Shown: positions 48,101-56,039 of the stretch, piece by piece
How the letters are laid out: each line of letters opens with the position of its first letter
Position numbering within the stretch: position 1 is the first letter of the stretch
Origin: Thalassotalea mangrovi
GTDB lineage: Bacteria > Pseudomonadota > Gammaproteobacteria > Enterobacterales > Alteromonadaceae
DNA length: 64,000 bases
Direction: 5' to 3'
NCBI RefSeq assembly: GCF_005116735.1
Contig: NZ_SWDB01000037.1
Coordinates: 1 to 64,000, forward strand
The notes under the pieces: generated by a model
Databases searched by the model: none
The model's input: the letters and a program-made list of their open reading frames with translations, nothing else
What the model was told of the DNA's origin: nothing
Position numbers and translations under genes: made by a program

Positions 48101-48260
48101 TTCGGTAAGTTATGACTTTACCGACTACTTAACGGTATCGTTGCAGGGTACTAACTTAACGGAAGAGCACCAAGAGCAATATCTGCAGTGGGAAGACCTG
48201 GTCGACAAACGTTTTTACAATGAACGTCGTGTAAGTTTGGGTGTTCAAGTGAAAATGTAA
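45159..48260 (+). CDS. TonB-dependent receptor for manno-oligosaccharides (predicted)
   Basis: A 1033-residue outer-membrane receptor. The signal peptide ends in QQTAAQ, the TonB box is IEVIEISG, and the plug has the sugar-receptor type IRGSLVKSINDKR, DIGKLPDVTIADSLQRITGIQI and NIRGIPQVMTTLNG; the barrel ends RRVSLGVQVKM. Such receptors import oligosaccharides in Alteromonadales. The first ATG (45153) directly touches AAGGA; the second (45159) has correct spacing and is preferred. Placed 79 bp after GH26 and ended by a strong terminator; the substrate is inferred from the cluster. Confidence 0.88.
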   Translation: MSSYNNKFKLSLVTSAIVSAMALVSQQTAAQEEAQAVNTDDIEVIEISGIRGSLVKSINDKRYAESVVDTINATDIGKLPDVTIADSLQRITGIQISRSGGEGSSVNIRGIPQVMTTLNGEQMLSAGSVTTVQPDFADIPSTLVSGLEVIKSPQAKTLTGGISGTINLKTNRPLALDEGATLLGKVEVVDGSLGDDTDTKLSAFAGYNLNSTTGFSLSLSHDNVHLADYLVGSSGVDWGFNASEASNFVTENVDANMDGDTNDVYYAFQGHQASNRFIERERTGVNLSFQHDFNDSLNLTADVFYTEMEEHQYQAGFIASQAWQGVTGWFTPDAGGATPHENIVMQDGQLVEVEGNYYSFNSGELQARRTMVHSETWAIDKEALNTNLELAYDNGDDLSFNVRWVHGEARNDTQTSFVDAYVNSGSQVGATYKGAGGEPISDVNPWGYDGVLATLPDGSEVEGSYTQIPIGIAYTSDRQIWSLPMMDVVEADGSITTEAFGSNVDRYSVTSSFLDGNNSNADLDVLRLDGSYNYELWDVNSFDFGIRYGVRNIEKSAWRGVVARTNAYGDAFLAHWKDSASQAPDTLESYIDPIAFTDPLMDGRITQISDFHGSSGLGSLYFVDPRAMKNPLAYHQEVYGTIVQAPQSSGTYDLEEVTSTLYFQANFAGDVFGMDYNANAGLRYIKTEYDINQTETGSGRISTFNGQDYIVDGALGAPAPLGPQLNTERDYDDLLPAVNFRLSLSDEQVLRFAYAKTMTSHNTDNLAGGITVNRTLACNVQGPSGASVFCATGANQSGNPYLDPWRSSNFDLSYEWYFSDSGLFSLAAFYLDIESFIINTTEMLPVPDSDGQVRGYDLNTGDFTGLTPVTTIANGSGGSIKGLEIGYQQGFDFLDGFLSGFGVTANYTYSPSESGFKDYYGDDTPMSDNSEHQSNLAIWYEKYGFQARIAHNYRSEKFMWIVNKDPYKFARYQAPTHYLDASVSYDFTDYLTVSLQGTNLTEEHQEQYLQWEDLVDKRFYNERRVSLGVQVKM

Positions 48261-48272
48261 GCTTCCTGAACC

Positions 48273-48321
48273 AAAAAGCAGATAAAGGCCAGTTCTCCCC
48301 AGCGCCTTTATCTGCTTTTTT
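48273..48321 (+). terminator. Rho-independent terminator after mannan receptor
   Basis: A 17-bp stem (core AGCAGATAAAGGC / GCCTTTATCTGCT) flanked by A5 and T5 closes the GH26-receptor unit. Confidence 0.9.
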
Positions 48322-48431
48322 ATGTCTTGAGATAATTCCTTGTATCTTGCAATAGATCAGGTTCACTAACATTTGAGGTAGCTTAAAGATAAACCGACCA
48401 TCAATGTGGGTTGATGTAAAAAGAGAAGTGG

Positions 48432-48929
48432 TTAGTCGAAATATTTATTGAGCGCTTCGCGAATGGAAGCAAAGGCAATTTCGTCACTGTTGTAGCTAGC
48501 CTTATCTATCCAGCGATAAGCGCGTATTTCCTCCTGTTGAATCAGCATATCAGGTGCCTCAGCAAGCTCGGCAGTAAAAATGCTATCACAGGTAGAATAT
48601 GTCACCTGCCCGAAGGGGTAGCGATTAGGCAAGCTATCTAAATAAAGCCAGCTATTGATATCGATACCCAACTCTTCATTAATTTCTCTGGAAAGCGCCT
48701 GAGTTAACGACTCTCCCGGGTCAACGAAACCTCCGGGAAGATCCCATAACCCTTTTCCCGGTTGTCTTTGTCTTTGGGTCAGCAATATTTTGCCATTATG
48801 GATAATAACGGCAGCAACTGCCGATGCAACATTATGATAAAACGTAAAGTTGCAGGTCTGACACTGAAACAGTCTCGGACTGCGCTGCGGCTCTGCTGGT
48901 TGGCCGCAGTTGGGGCAAAAGGTAAACAT
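48432..48929 (-). CDS. Nudix hydrolase with zinc ribbon
   Basis: A 165-residue protein. The N-terminus has a zinc ribbon (CPNCGQP ... CQTCNF), and the Nudix box reads GGFVDPGESLTQALSREINEELGI (key residues G, E, REINEE, G). Substrates of this group include NADH and nucleotide sugars; the substrate here is unknown. It lies 12 bp after the mutase gene on the same strand, so it may clear nucleotide sugars or act on unrelated nucleotides in the mannan operon. Confidence 0.87.
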   Translation of the reverse strand: MFTFCPNCGQPAEPQRSPRLFQCQTCNFTFYHNVASAVAAVIIHNGKILLTQRQRQPGKGLWDLPGGFVDPGESLTQALSREINEELGIDINSWLYLDSLPNRYPFGQVTYSTCDSIFTAELAEAPDMLIQQEEIRAYRWIDKASYNSDEIAFASIREALNKYFD

Positions 48930-48941
48930 GATTGTGAGTAA

Positions 48942-50309
48942 TTATCGATTATTCAAAAGGCTAAGGATTGCTTGCGTTTGTCGTTGAAGCAGTTGTTTGT
49001 CTTGTCGAGACTCTACATTGACGCGTATCAAGGGCTCTGTGTTAGAGCTTCGCACATTGAATCGCCAATTGGCAAACTCCATGCTTAAGCCGTCCGTGTA
49101 ATCACAGGCAACGGCTTTACCGATGTAGTGTTTCTTTAGCATGGCTAAAGCGCTTTTGGGGTCATCTACTTGCAAATTTATCTCGCCAGAGCATGGAAAC
49201 TTACAAATCCTATCTGCAAGCAAATGAGATAATGGCTTGTCGGATTGCGCTAGAATTTCAGCGAGTACCAGCCAGGGAATATTACCGTTGTCACAATAGT
49301 AGAAATCGCGGAAATAGTGGTGGGCACTCATTTCGCCGCCATAAACCGCATTTTCAAGGCGCATCGTTTCTTTAATAAATGCATGGCCGGTTTTGCTTTT
49401 TATAGCTCTGGCTTCAGACCCGTCAATGATAGCAAGGGTATTCCAATAGAGCCGAGGATCGTGAACTATGGATTGCCCTGTGTCTTTACTCTGTTGGATA
49501 AAGTGTTCCGCAAGTAGTCCAACCAAATAGTAGCCTTCGACAAAATTGCCTTTTTCATCGAAGAAAAAGCATCGATCAAAATCACCATCCCAGGCAATCC
49601 CCATATCAGCCTGATTATCGATCACCGCATCGGCGGTCGCCTGACGATTTTCCGGTAACATAGGGTTGGGTACGCCATTTGGGAAACGGCCATCACTTTG
49701 GTAATGAAGCTTGATAAACGTATAAGGCAGTTTTTCTTCAAGGCTATCGATGATCCTGCCTGCGCCGCCATTGCCTGGGTTTACGACTAATGTTAAGGGG
49801 CGAAGCCTGTTTAGGTCAGTGAAGCTTAATAGTTTTTGTCTGTATTCCTTTGTGATACTCGCAGTAGAAAATGATCCCTTCCGATTTGAGTCAACCACTG
49901 TAAATTGGTTATGTTTAATCGCTTCTCTAATTTCTTCAAGACCTGTTCCTTGCCCAACCGGCTTGGAATTCTCCTTAACCAATTTCATGCCATTGTAGGA
50001 AGCGGGATTATGACTGGCGGTAATGCATATCCCACCATCAAGGTGCCAATGGGATACCGCAAAATAAATTTCTTCGGTGCCACACTCTCCAATGCTAATT
50101 ATATCGACACCACTATCCATCAATCCTCTTGCTAGCGCTTCAAGCAACGATGGACCACTTAGTCGAATATCATGTCCCAGTACAACTTTTCTGGGATTCA
50201 ATATGCTGGCATAGGCCCTACCTATCAGGTAGGCGAGATCTTCATTGATTTCATCAGGGTAGGTGCCGCGTATATCGTATGTTTTAAAACAGGTCAAAGA
50301 AATATTCAT
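48942..50309 (-). CDS. Phosphomannomutase/phosphoglucomutase
   Basis: A 455-residue alpha-D-phosphohexomutase: FKTYDIRGTYPDEINEDLAY at the start, the phospho-Ser loop TASHNPASYNGMKLV near residue 97, metal loop WDGDFDRCFFF, sugar loop GGEMSAHHYF and phosphate loop RSSNTEPLIRV. It would convert Man-1-P (made by the GH130 enzyme) to Man-6-P, and glucose phosphates as well. It lies in the minus-strand unit AGE isomerase - mutase - Nudix. A degenerate operator core AACCGGTT is at 50352-50359. Confidence 0.92.
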   Translation of the reverse strand: MNISLTCFKTYDIRGTYPDEINEDLAYLIGRAYASILNPRKVVLGHDIRLSGPSLLEALARGLMDSGVDIISIGECGTEEIYFAVSHWHLDGGICITASHNPASYNGMKLVKENSKPVGQGTGLEEIREAIKHNQFTVVDSNRKGSFSTASITKEYRQKLLSFTDLNRLRPLTLVVNPGNGGAGRIIDSLEEKLPYTFIKLHYQSDGRFPNGVPNPMLPENRQATADAVIDNQADMGIAWDGDFDRCFFFDEKGNFVEGYYLVGLLAEHFIQQSKDTGQSIVHDPRLYWNTLAIIDGSEARAIKSKTGHAFIKETMRLENAVYGGEMSAHHYFRDFYYCDNGNIPWLVLAEILAQSDKPLSHLLADRICKFPCSGEINLQVDDPKSALAMLKKHYIGKAVACDYTDGLSMEFANWRFNVRSSNTEPLIRVNVESRQDKQLLQRQTQAILSLLNNR

Positions 50310-50348
50310 ATGAGTCCATAAATGAGTTCAGATTGTAGAGTATTTCGA

Positions 50349-50362
50349 ACTAACCGGTTATT
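50349..50362. promoter_or_regulatory. Degenerate LacI-type operator before the mutase
   Basis: ACTAACCGGTTATT keeps the AACCGGTT core of the cluster's operator, 40 bp upstream of the mutase start. The outer bases differ from the perfect sites, so binding would be weaker. Confidence 0.45.
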
Positions 50363-50402
50363 CTGTGTATGCACAAAGTCAGGATTAGAGTTAACCGGAA
50401 AA

Positions 50403-51569
50403 TCATAAATGATCTCGTGCGAACTTCTCAGATTCTAGTCCCGCTAATACTAAGTGGTATAGGGTGCTTGCTGGCGCGACATCGCTAAGTACTTGGCCAT
50501 CGGCACCTCGCTGGTCGATGTAATATCCAGAGCCATTTGGATCGCAAAAATGCGTCATCAGGGCATCAATTGCCCGACTGGCATCTAGAAGATACCTGTG
50601 GATGTCTTGCTTATGATCTGATTGATGGTAATGTGCTTGTGCTAGACTGGCTTTAATCCATTCAGTTACGGGCCAGCATCGTTTTGTTGATTTAAGAATA
50701 TGACCGTTCTTATCTACGGCATCGAATAATAGTCCGTCTTTGGGATCTAGCCCGATTTCTATCGCTTTATTGTATAATCGATCGCAATAATTATTTACCG
50801 GTGCTTGGGTAAGACGTTGGTATTGTCTTAATAACCAAACCCACTCCAGCATATGGCCGGGCTCGACAATATCCCCCATTTCATCATGTAACAGTGACCA
50901 GTCATTATTGAAATACTCCCTGAGGGTGCCAGATTGATGATCAAAAAATTGTGTTTCAAATAAGCAGTAAATTTCTCCAGCTTTAGCTAGCCACTTACCA
51001 TTACGGGTGACGTCATAAAGAGTAATAAATGCCTCAAACAAGTGCATATGAGGGTTCTGTCGTCGATATTCACTGACATAATTACCTTCCATCCAACCGC
51101 CAGGACTACCTTTTAGGTGGGTATCTATTTGATTAAGTAGTTGATCGGCTTTTGCCAAAGCATTCAGATCATTGAAGACCCGGTAGCGCCAAGCATACGC
51201 GAGCAGAAAAAACGCAATATCGTACAAATCAAATCTGGGATCGATGATTTTATTGTCACAATTAAGAAGGTGGGCGTATAGTGATTGACCTTCAACATAG
51301 GCATGGGTATTGACATAATGCTCAAGCTCGGCAATTAAGGGTAACCCGTTATTTATCCACCCCTGTTGGTGCGCGGCGGAAAATACGAACATTTGCCGGG
51401 CCTGGACACGAACTCGTTTGTTTGTGGTCAAGTCTATATCGCCATCCGAAGTAAATCGTTCAATACTGCCACCTCGTTTATCCATACCTTTGGTAGCCCA
51501 AAGTGGTACGGACTTTTCTTTGAGCCAAGAGGCATAGCGCTTAATTTGTTGGTCGAGTTGTTCGCTCAT
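50403..51569 (-). CDS. AGE-family isomerase/epimerase, likely D-mannose isomerase
   Basis: A 388-residue (alpha/alpha)6-barrel protein of the N-acylglucosamine 2-epimerase family. Motifs include NPHMHLFEAFITLYDV, VEPGHMLEWVWLLRQYQ and KRCWPVTEWIKA with the conserved catalytic His residues. The length and pattern resemble mannose isomerases and sulfoquinovose/glucose-mannose isomerases more than cellobiose 2-epimerases. In a mannan cluster, mannose to fructose conversion is the best guess. It leads the minus-strand unit with an operator 55 bp upstream. Confidence 0.8.
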   Translation of the reverse strand: MSEQLDQQIKRYASWLKEKSVPLWATKGMDKRGGSIERFTSDGDIDLTTNKRVRVQARQMFVFSAAHQQGWINNGLPLIAELEHYVNTHAYVEGQSLYAHLLNCDNKIIDPRFDLYDIAFFLLAYAWRYRVFNDLNALAKADQLLNQIDTHLKGSPGGWMEGNYVSEYRRQNPHMHLFEAFITLYDVTRNGKWLAKAGEIYCLFETQFFDHQSGTLREYFNNDWSLLHDEMGDIVEPGHMLEWVWLLRQYQRLTQAPVNNYCDRLYNKAIEIGLDPKDGLLFDAVDKNGHILKSTKRCWPVTEWIKASLAQAHYHQSDHKQDIHRYLLDASRAIDALMTHFCDPNGSGYYIDQRGADGQVLSDVAPASTLYHLVLAGLESEKFARDHL

Positions 51570-51624
51570 ATTGGATTACTTAACTCATTATTGTACTTAT
51601 TCCTTTTTAATCATACACAAAAAA

Positions 51625-51636
51625 TGAACCGGTTCA
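51625..51636. promoter_or_regulatory. LacI-family operator before the isomerase unit
   Basis: A perfect TGAACCGGTTCA palindrome with A4 on the left and AATTTTT on the right lies between the regulator gene and the AGE isomerase, in reach of the isomerase promoter. Confidence 0.82.
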
Positions 51637-51674
51637 ATTTTTATGTGGAAAATGTTTTTAGGGAGTTTTGTCAA

Positions 51675-52670
51675 TTAAGGTTTTACAGCGGCAGTGCTGT
51701 TACGAATAATAAACTCGTAAGGTAAAATGTGTTCAAGTTGCTTAATTTTTTTATCGGATAATAAATCAAATAGCAGTTCAGCGGACTTGATACCTATTTT
51801 TTCCGCAGGTTGAGCAACGGTAGTTATGGCTGGTGAGAAATATTTGCAAACGTCGATATCATCAAATCCAGTGATTGATATATCCTCAGGGATTTTATAG
51901 CCCTTCTCTAAAAGACCTTTTATGGCTCCTATGGCCATCTCATCATTCATTGAAAAAATTGCAGTTGGTGGGTTATCCATGCGAGTGAAATACTCAGAGG
52001 CATTTAAACCTGACCAATAACAGAAGTCGCCCTCGACAAGAAGTTCCTCGTTAAATTCAATATCGGCTTCAGCCAGTGCTTTTTTGTAACCTTTCAACCG
52101 ATCAATGGTATGCGGGTTGTCTTCCAGGCCTGTTATGACGCCGATGCGCTTGTGTCCAAGGGAGAGAAGGTGCTGCATTACACGATAGGAAGCGTCCACA
52201 TTATCAATACGTACCGAGGGGTAGGGGGTGTTTTCACAAGAACTCGCGCTTACACTGACGATACCGTCCCGGGGCAGGGGGGAATCACCTTCCTTGTATG
52301 GGCGAAGGTTAATGATGCCATCAGCGAGCTTGGTCTCTACCATACGGATAAAGCTTTCTTCTCGTTTGGCAGTATCTCTGGTGTCACCAAGTAACACGTT
52401 ATAACCCTGTTCGTGGGCTACCTTTTCAATACCACTAATAACCTTTGCAAAAAATAGGTTAGCAATATCTGGCACCAAAACCACAATCGTATTTGAGCGC
52501 TTGGCACGAAACTGCTGCGCCAACATATTGGGTTTGTAATTGAGCTTTTTGATAGCCGCTTCAACTTTGGCGTAACTTTTAGGTGATACGCTTTTAGGAT
52601 CACTGAGAGCTTTAGATATGGTACCAGTGGACAGTCCCGCTTCTCTGGCTACGTCTCTGATAGTTGTCAT
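51675..52670 (-). CDS. LacI-family transcriptional regulator of the mannan cluster
   Basis: A 331-residue LacI-family protein. The N-terminal HTH (TIRDVAREAGLSTGTISKAL) and hinge helix (NMLAQQFRAKRSN) are followed by the sugar-binding domain from about residue 60 (VLVPDIANLFFAKVISGIE to the C-terminus). The hinge contains the A-Q-Q-F-R pattern, used for minor-groove insertion at the CG centre. Three perfect TGAACCGGTTCA sites around the cluster are its likely targets, one lying in its own promoter region. The inducer is presumably mannose, mannobiose or mannosylglucose. Confidence 0.9.
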   Translation of the reverse strand: MTTIRDVAREAGLSTGTISKALSDPKSVSPKSYAKVEAAIKKLNYKPNMLAQQFRAKRSNTIVVLVPDIANLFFAKVISGIEKVAHEQGYNVLLGDTRDTAKREESFIRMVETKLADGIINLRPYKEGDSPLPRDGIVSVSASSCENTPYPSVRIDNVDASYRVMQHLLSLGHKRIGVITGLEDNPHTIDRLKGYKKALAEADIEFNEELLVEGDFCYWSGLNASEYFTRMDNPPTAIFSMNDEMAIGAIKGLLEKGYKIPEDISITGFDDIDVCKYFSPAITTVAQPAEKIGIKSAELLFDLLSDKKIKQLEHILPYEFIIRNSTAAVKP

Positions 52671-52804
52671 TAATTAGATCCCCAAAATGGAATTTGAAAT
52701 GGCTCTTAGGTACGAATATAAATCGCTTTAGTTCGTTTATTTTTACAATTTGTTTTAAATATTACTAGCCTTGTTTGCATTTAGAGGTTAAATTAAAGTA
52801 AAAA

Positions 52805-52816
52805 TGAACCGGTTCA
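52805..52816. promoter_or_regulatory. LacI-family operator between regulator and symporter
   Basis: A perfect TGAACCGGTTCA palindrome in the 222-bp divergent region, 88 bp before the symporter start and 135 bp before the regulator start. A degenerate copy (GAAACCGGTTAGAA) lies at 52858-52871. Confidence 0.82.
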
Positions 52817-52892
52817 TATTTTAAGTTGTTGTTAAAGTCGATATTATCCAAGATAAGAAACCGGTTAGAAAAATAACAAAGAAGAATTCCAT

Positions 52893-54803
52893 ATGATTTT
52901 GACCAGCATAGATGTTGCTGTGATTCTTGGCTACTTGGTTGCAATTATTGCACTGGGTATCTGGGTTTCGAAGTTAGCAAGCAAGAATATTGACGGTTAT
53001 TTCCTGGGAGGTAATCAGCTCAAATGGCCTTACCTGGGCCTTTCTAATGCCTCAGGTATGTTTGATATAAGTGGTACCATGTGGATGGTGTACCTGCTGT
53101 TTATCTATGGCTTAAAGTCGGTATATATTCCCTGGCTCTGGCCTGCCTTTAATCAAATATTTCTCATGGTGTTCTTATCGATATGGCTGCGTCGCTCCGG
53201 AGTAATGACAGGTGCTGAGTGGATAACTTTTCGCTTTGGCGACACCATTGGCGCTCGGTTGAGTCACATGGTTGTTGTTGCTTTTGCTCTGCTGAGTGTA
53301 CTTGGATTTCTCGCTTATGGGTTTATCGGTATCGGTAAATTTGCCGCCGTCTTTTTACCGTGGGAGCTTTCTTCTAATCCACAACAAAATGAAATTTACT
53401 ACGGCCTGATCATGACCGGACTTACCATGGTTTATGTGGTTAAGGGCGGTATGGTTAGTGTTGTATTTACTGAAGTGCTGCAATTTATCATTATGACAGT
53501 AGCCTGTATTGCCATCGGTATTATCGCTATGCAGCAAGTCTCACCGGAAATGTTAGCGAAAGTCACTCCTGAGGGTTGGGATGAGATGAGTTTTGGATGG
53601 ACTCTCGATCTTGATTGGCGAGGAATAATGGACAGCGCTAACCAAAAAATAATTGATGATGGTTGGTCACTGTTCTCGGTATTTTTCATGTTGGTTCTGT
53701 TTAAAGGAATTTTGCAGAGCATGGCTGGGCCAGCACCAAATTTTGATATGCAGAGAGTGCTGTCGGCTCGCACCCCAAGTGAAGCCGCAAAAATGAGCTG
53801 GTTAGTTAACCTGGTCTTGCTGTTCCCCCGCTATATGATGATCACCGGATTGACGATTCTAGCTCTGGTATTTTTCTCGGGTGAATTAAACGCGATGGGC
53901 GAAAATGCTGACTTTGAGCAGATACTCCCGTTCGCCTTAGCAAACTACATTCCAGCGGGATTGCTGGGCCTTGTGATCGCGGGTTTGCTTGCGACCTTTA
54001 TGTCAACTTTTGCGGCAACAACAAATGCAGCGCCAGCCTATGTAGTTAATGACATCTACAAACGCTATATCAATCCAAACGCGAGTGAAAAAACATATGT
54101 TTACTTAAGCTACATCGTTTCAACCTTATTCGTTGTGTTCGGCACATGTATTGGGCTTTTTGTTCCGAGCATTAATGACATCATCATGTGGTTGGTATCT
54201 GCACTGTATGGCGGTTATACAGCGGCTAACCTGTTGAAATGGTATTGGTGGCGATTTACCGGTATGGCCTATTTTATCGGTATGCTCACCGGTATTGTTG
54301 CCGCATTTCCGATGATGTTTACTGATTTATCGCCTCTGTTTGGCTTCCCAATTCTGTTCTCTGTCTGCTTCGTCGCGTGTGTAGTGACCAGCCTTTTAAC
54401 CCGATCAGATGACATGGACGTGTTGATACGTTTTTATCTTAAAACTCGACCCTGGGGTTTATGGAAACCTGTATTAACAGAGATTCAGAAAACTCATCCG
54501 GCTGTGAAGCCGAACACCGACTTTAAGCGAGATATAAGTAATTGTGCTGTGGGCGTTATCTGGCATACGGCGTTGACTGCTGCACCAATTTTTATGGTAA
54601 TCCAGTATTGGGATGAATTTGTGATCGCGTTGAGTGTTATTGGTATCACATCTATATACCTGAAGTTATTCTGGTGGGATCGATTACAAGATTATCCTGT
54701 GATGATTGATTCAGGCAACCGGGTTGGTGAAGGCGGTAAAAGTGAAGAGCTAAATCATGCATATTTTAATTCTTTAGCGGCAAAAACCGTCGAAGATAGA
54801 TAA
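52893..54803 (+). CDS. SSS-family sodium/sugar symporter
   Basis: A 636-residue inner-membrane transporter of the sodium:solute symporter family. It has about fourteen hydrophobic segments, opening with VILGYLVAIIALGIWVSKLA and GYFLGGNQLKWPYLGLSNASG, and the Na+-site region FMSTFAATTNAAPAYVVND. In this cluster, it would take up manno-oligosaccharides with Na+ after their passage through the TonB receptor. It leads the plus-strand unit symporter - GH130 - 2-epimerase - GH5 and has an operator upstream. Confidence 0.88.
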   Translation: MILTSIDVAVILGYLVAIIALGIWVSKLASKNIDGYFLGGNQLKWPYLGLSNASGMFDISGTMWMVYLLFIYGLKSVYIPWLWPAFNQIFLMVFLSIWLRRSGVMTGAEWITFRFGDTIGARLSHMVVVAFALLSVLGFLAYGFIGIGKFAAVFLPWELSSNPQQNEIYYGLIMTGLTMVYVVKGGMVSVVFTEVLQFIIMTVACIAIGIIAMQQVSPEMLAKVTPEGWDEMSFGWTLDLDWRGIMDSANQKIIDDGWSLFSVFFMLVLFKGILQSMAGPAPNFDMQRVLSARTPSEAAKMSWLVNLVLLFPRYMMITGLTILALVFFSGELNAMGENADFEQILPFALANYIPAGLLGLVIAGLLATFMSTFAATTNAAPAYVVNDIYKRYINPNASEKTYVYLSYIVSTLFVVFGTCIGLFVPSINDIIMWLVSALYGGYTAANLLKWYWWRFTGMAYFIGMLTGIVAAFPMMFTDLSPLFGFPILFSVCFVACVVTSLLTRSDDMDVLIRFYLKTRPWGLWKPVLTEIQKTHPAVKPNTDFKRDISNCAVGVIWHTALTAAPIFMVIQYWDEFVIALSVIGITSIYLKLFWWDRLQDYPVMIDSGNRVGEGGKSEELNHAYFNSLAAKTVEDR

Positions 54804-54853
54804 AAGTCATGAGTAATCAAGTGAATGTTAGAAATTAAGAATTGAGTTTAGTC

Positions 54854-56038
54854 ATGCTAGAGAAGAAAAATGCCTTTGAATCGCGCTTACTCGCTTTGCA
54901 AGAAGCGCATCAAAACCTGCTGGAAAAAATAAACAAACCGCAACCAATTGGAAATGGTATTTACCAGCGCTGGCGTAACCCAGTTATTACGCGTGAACAT
55001 GCGCCTTTAAATTGGCGTTACGACTTAAATCCAAAAACTAATCCGTTTTTAATGGAGCGCATCGGCGTAAATGCAACGCTAAACGCTGGAGCTATCATGT
55101 TCAATGGTAAGTACACCATTGTCGTCCGTGTTGAGGGTAATGATCGCAAGTCATATTTTGCTGTTGCTCAATCTGATAATGGCGTTGATAACTTTAAATT
55201 CTGGGAACGTCCAATCACCATGCCAGAAACGACAAATCCAGACACTAATGTTTATGACATGCGTTTGACTGCTCATCAAGACGGCTACATATACGGACTA
55301 TTTTGTACTGAACGCAAAGATCAAAACTATCCTGATGATACTAGTGCCGCTGAAGCACAATGTGGGATTGCCAGAACTACTGATTTGATTAACTGGGAGC
55401 GCTTACCGGATTTAATCACTCATTCCGGTCAACAACGAAATGTGGTATTGCACCCAGAATTTGTTGAAGGGAAATATGCGCTTTACACGCGTCCACAAGA
55501 TGGGTTTATCACCGTTGGCGGCGGTGGTGGCATAGGTTGGGGATTGACAGAGTCCATGGAGCAGGCCGAAATCACTAATGAGTCTATTATTGACGAAAAG
55601 TTTTACCACACCATATCTGAAGTCAAAAATGGCCAGGGACCTGCACCGATTAAAACTCCTGCAGGTTGGGTTCACCTTGCGCACGGCGTGCGTAACACAG
55701 CTGCCGGTTTGCGATACGTTTTATACGTCTTTATGACGGACTTAGAAAAACCCTGGGAAGTGATTCACAAACCTGGCGGACACTTTATTGCGCCGCAGGG
55801 TGAAGAGCGCGTAGGTGATGTGTCTAATGTCACCTTTGCTAATGGTTGGGTTCGTAACAACAATGATGAGGTTTTTATTTATTACGCCTCATCGGATACG
55901 CGATTACATGTAGCCACGACCAGTGTTCAACAACTAATCGATTATTGTCTAAATACGCCAGAAGATGGTTTACGTTCCGCGAAATCAGTGCAGGCACTCA
56001 ACCAACTAATCGATGCTAATAAGCAATTGGGGTATTAA
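54854..56038 (+). CDS. GH130 mannosylglucose/manno-oligosaccharide phosphorylase
   Basis: A 394-residue five-bladed propeller enzyme of GH130, best fitting subfamily 1 (4-O-beta-D-mannosyl-D-glucose phosphorylase). The N-terminus PIGNGIYQRWRNPVITREHA and VNATLNAGAIMFNGKY are typical. TNVYDMRLTAHQDGYIYG holds the catalytic Asp. It splits mannosylglucose with phosphate to Man-1-P and glucose. No signal peptide; cytoplasmic. The next gene supplies its substrate. ATG 54854 is preferred over the in-frame TTG at 54842, but ribosome sites are weak for both. Confidence 0.88.
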   Translation: MLEKKNAFESRLLALQEAHQNLLEKINKPQPIGNGIYQRWRNPVITREHAPLNWRYDLNPKTNPFLMERIGVNATLNAGAIMFNGKYTIVVRVEGNDRKSYFAVAQSDNGVDNFKFWERPITMPETTNPDTNVYDMRLTAHQDGYIYGLFCTERKDQNYPDDTSAAEAQCGIARTTDLINWERLPDLITHSGQQRNVVLHPEFVEGKYALYTRPQDGFITVGGGGGIGWGLTESMEQAEITNESIIDEKFYHTISEVKNGQGPAPIKTPAGWVHLAHGVRNTAAGLRYVLYVFMTDLEKPWEVIHKPGGHFIAPQGEERVGDVSNVTFANGWVRNNNDEVFIYYASSDTRLHVATTSVQQLIDYCLNTPEDGLRSAKSVQALNQLIDANKQLGY

Positions 56039-56039
56039 G

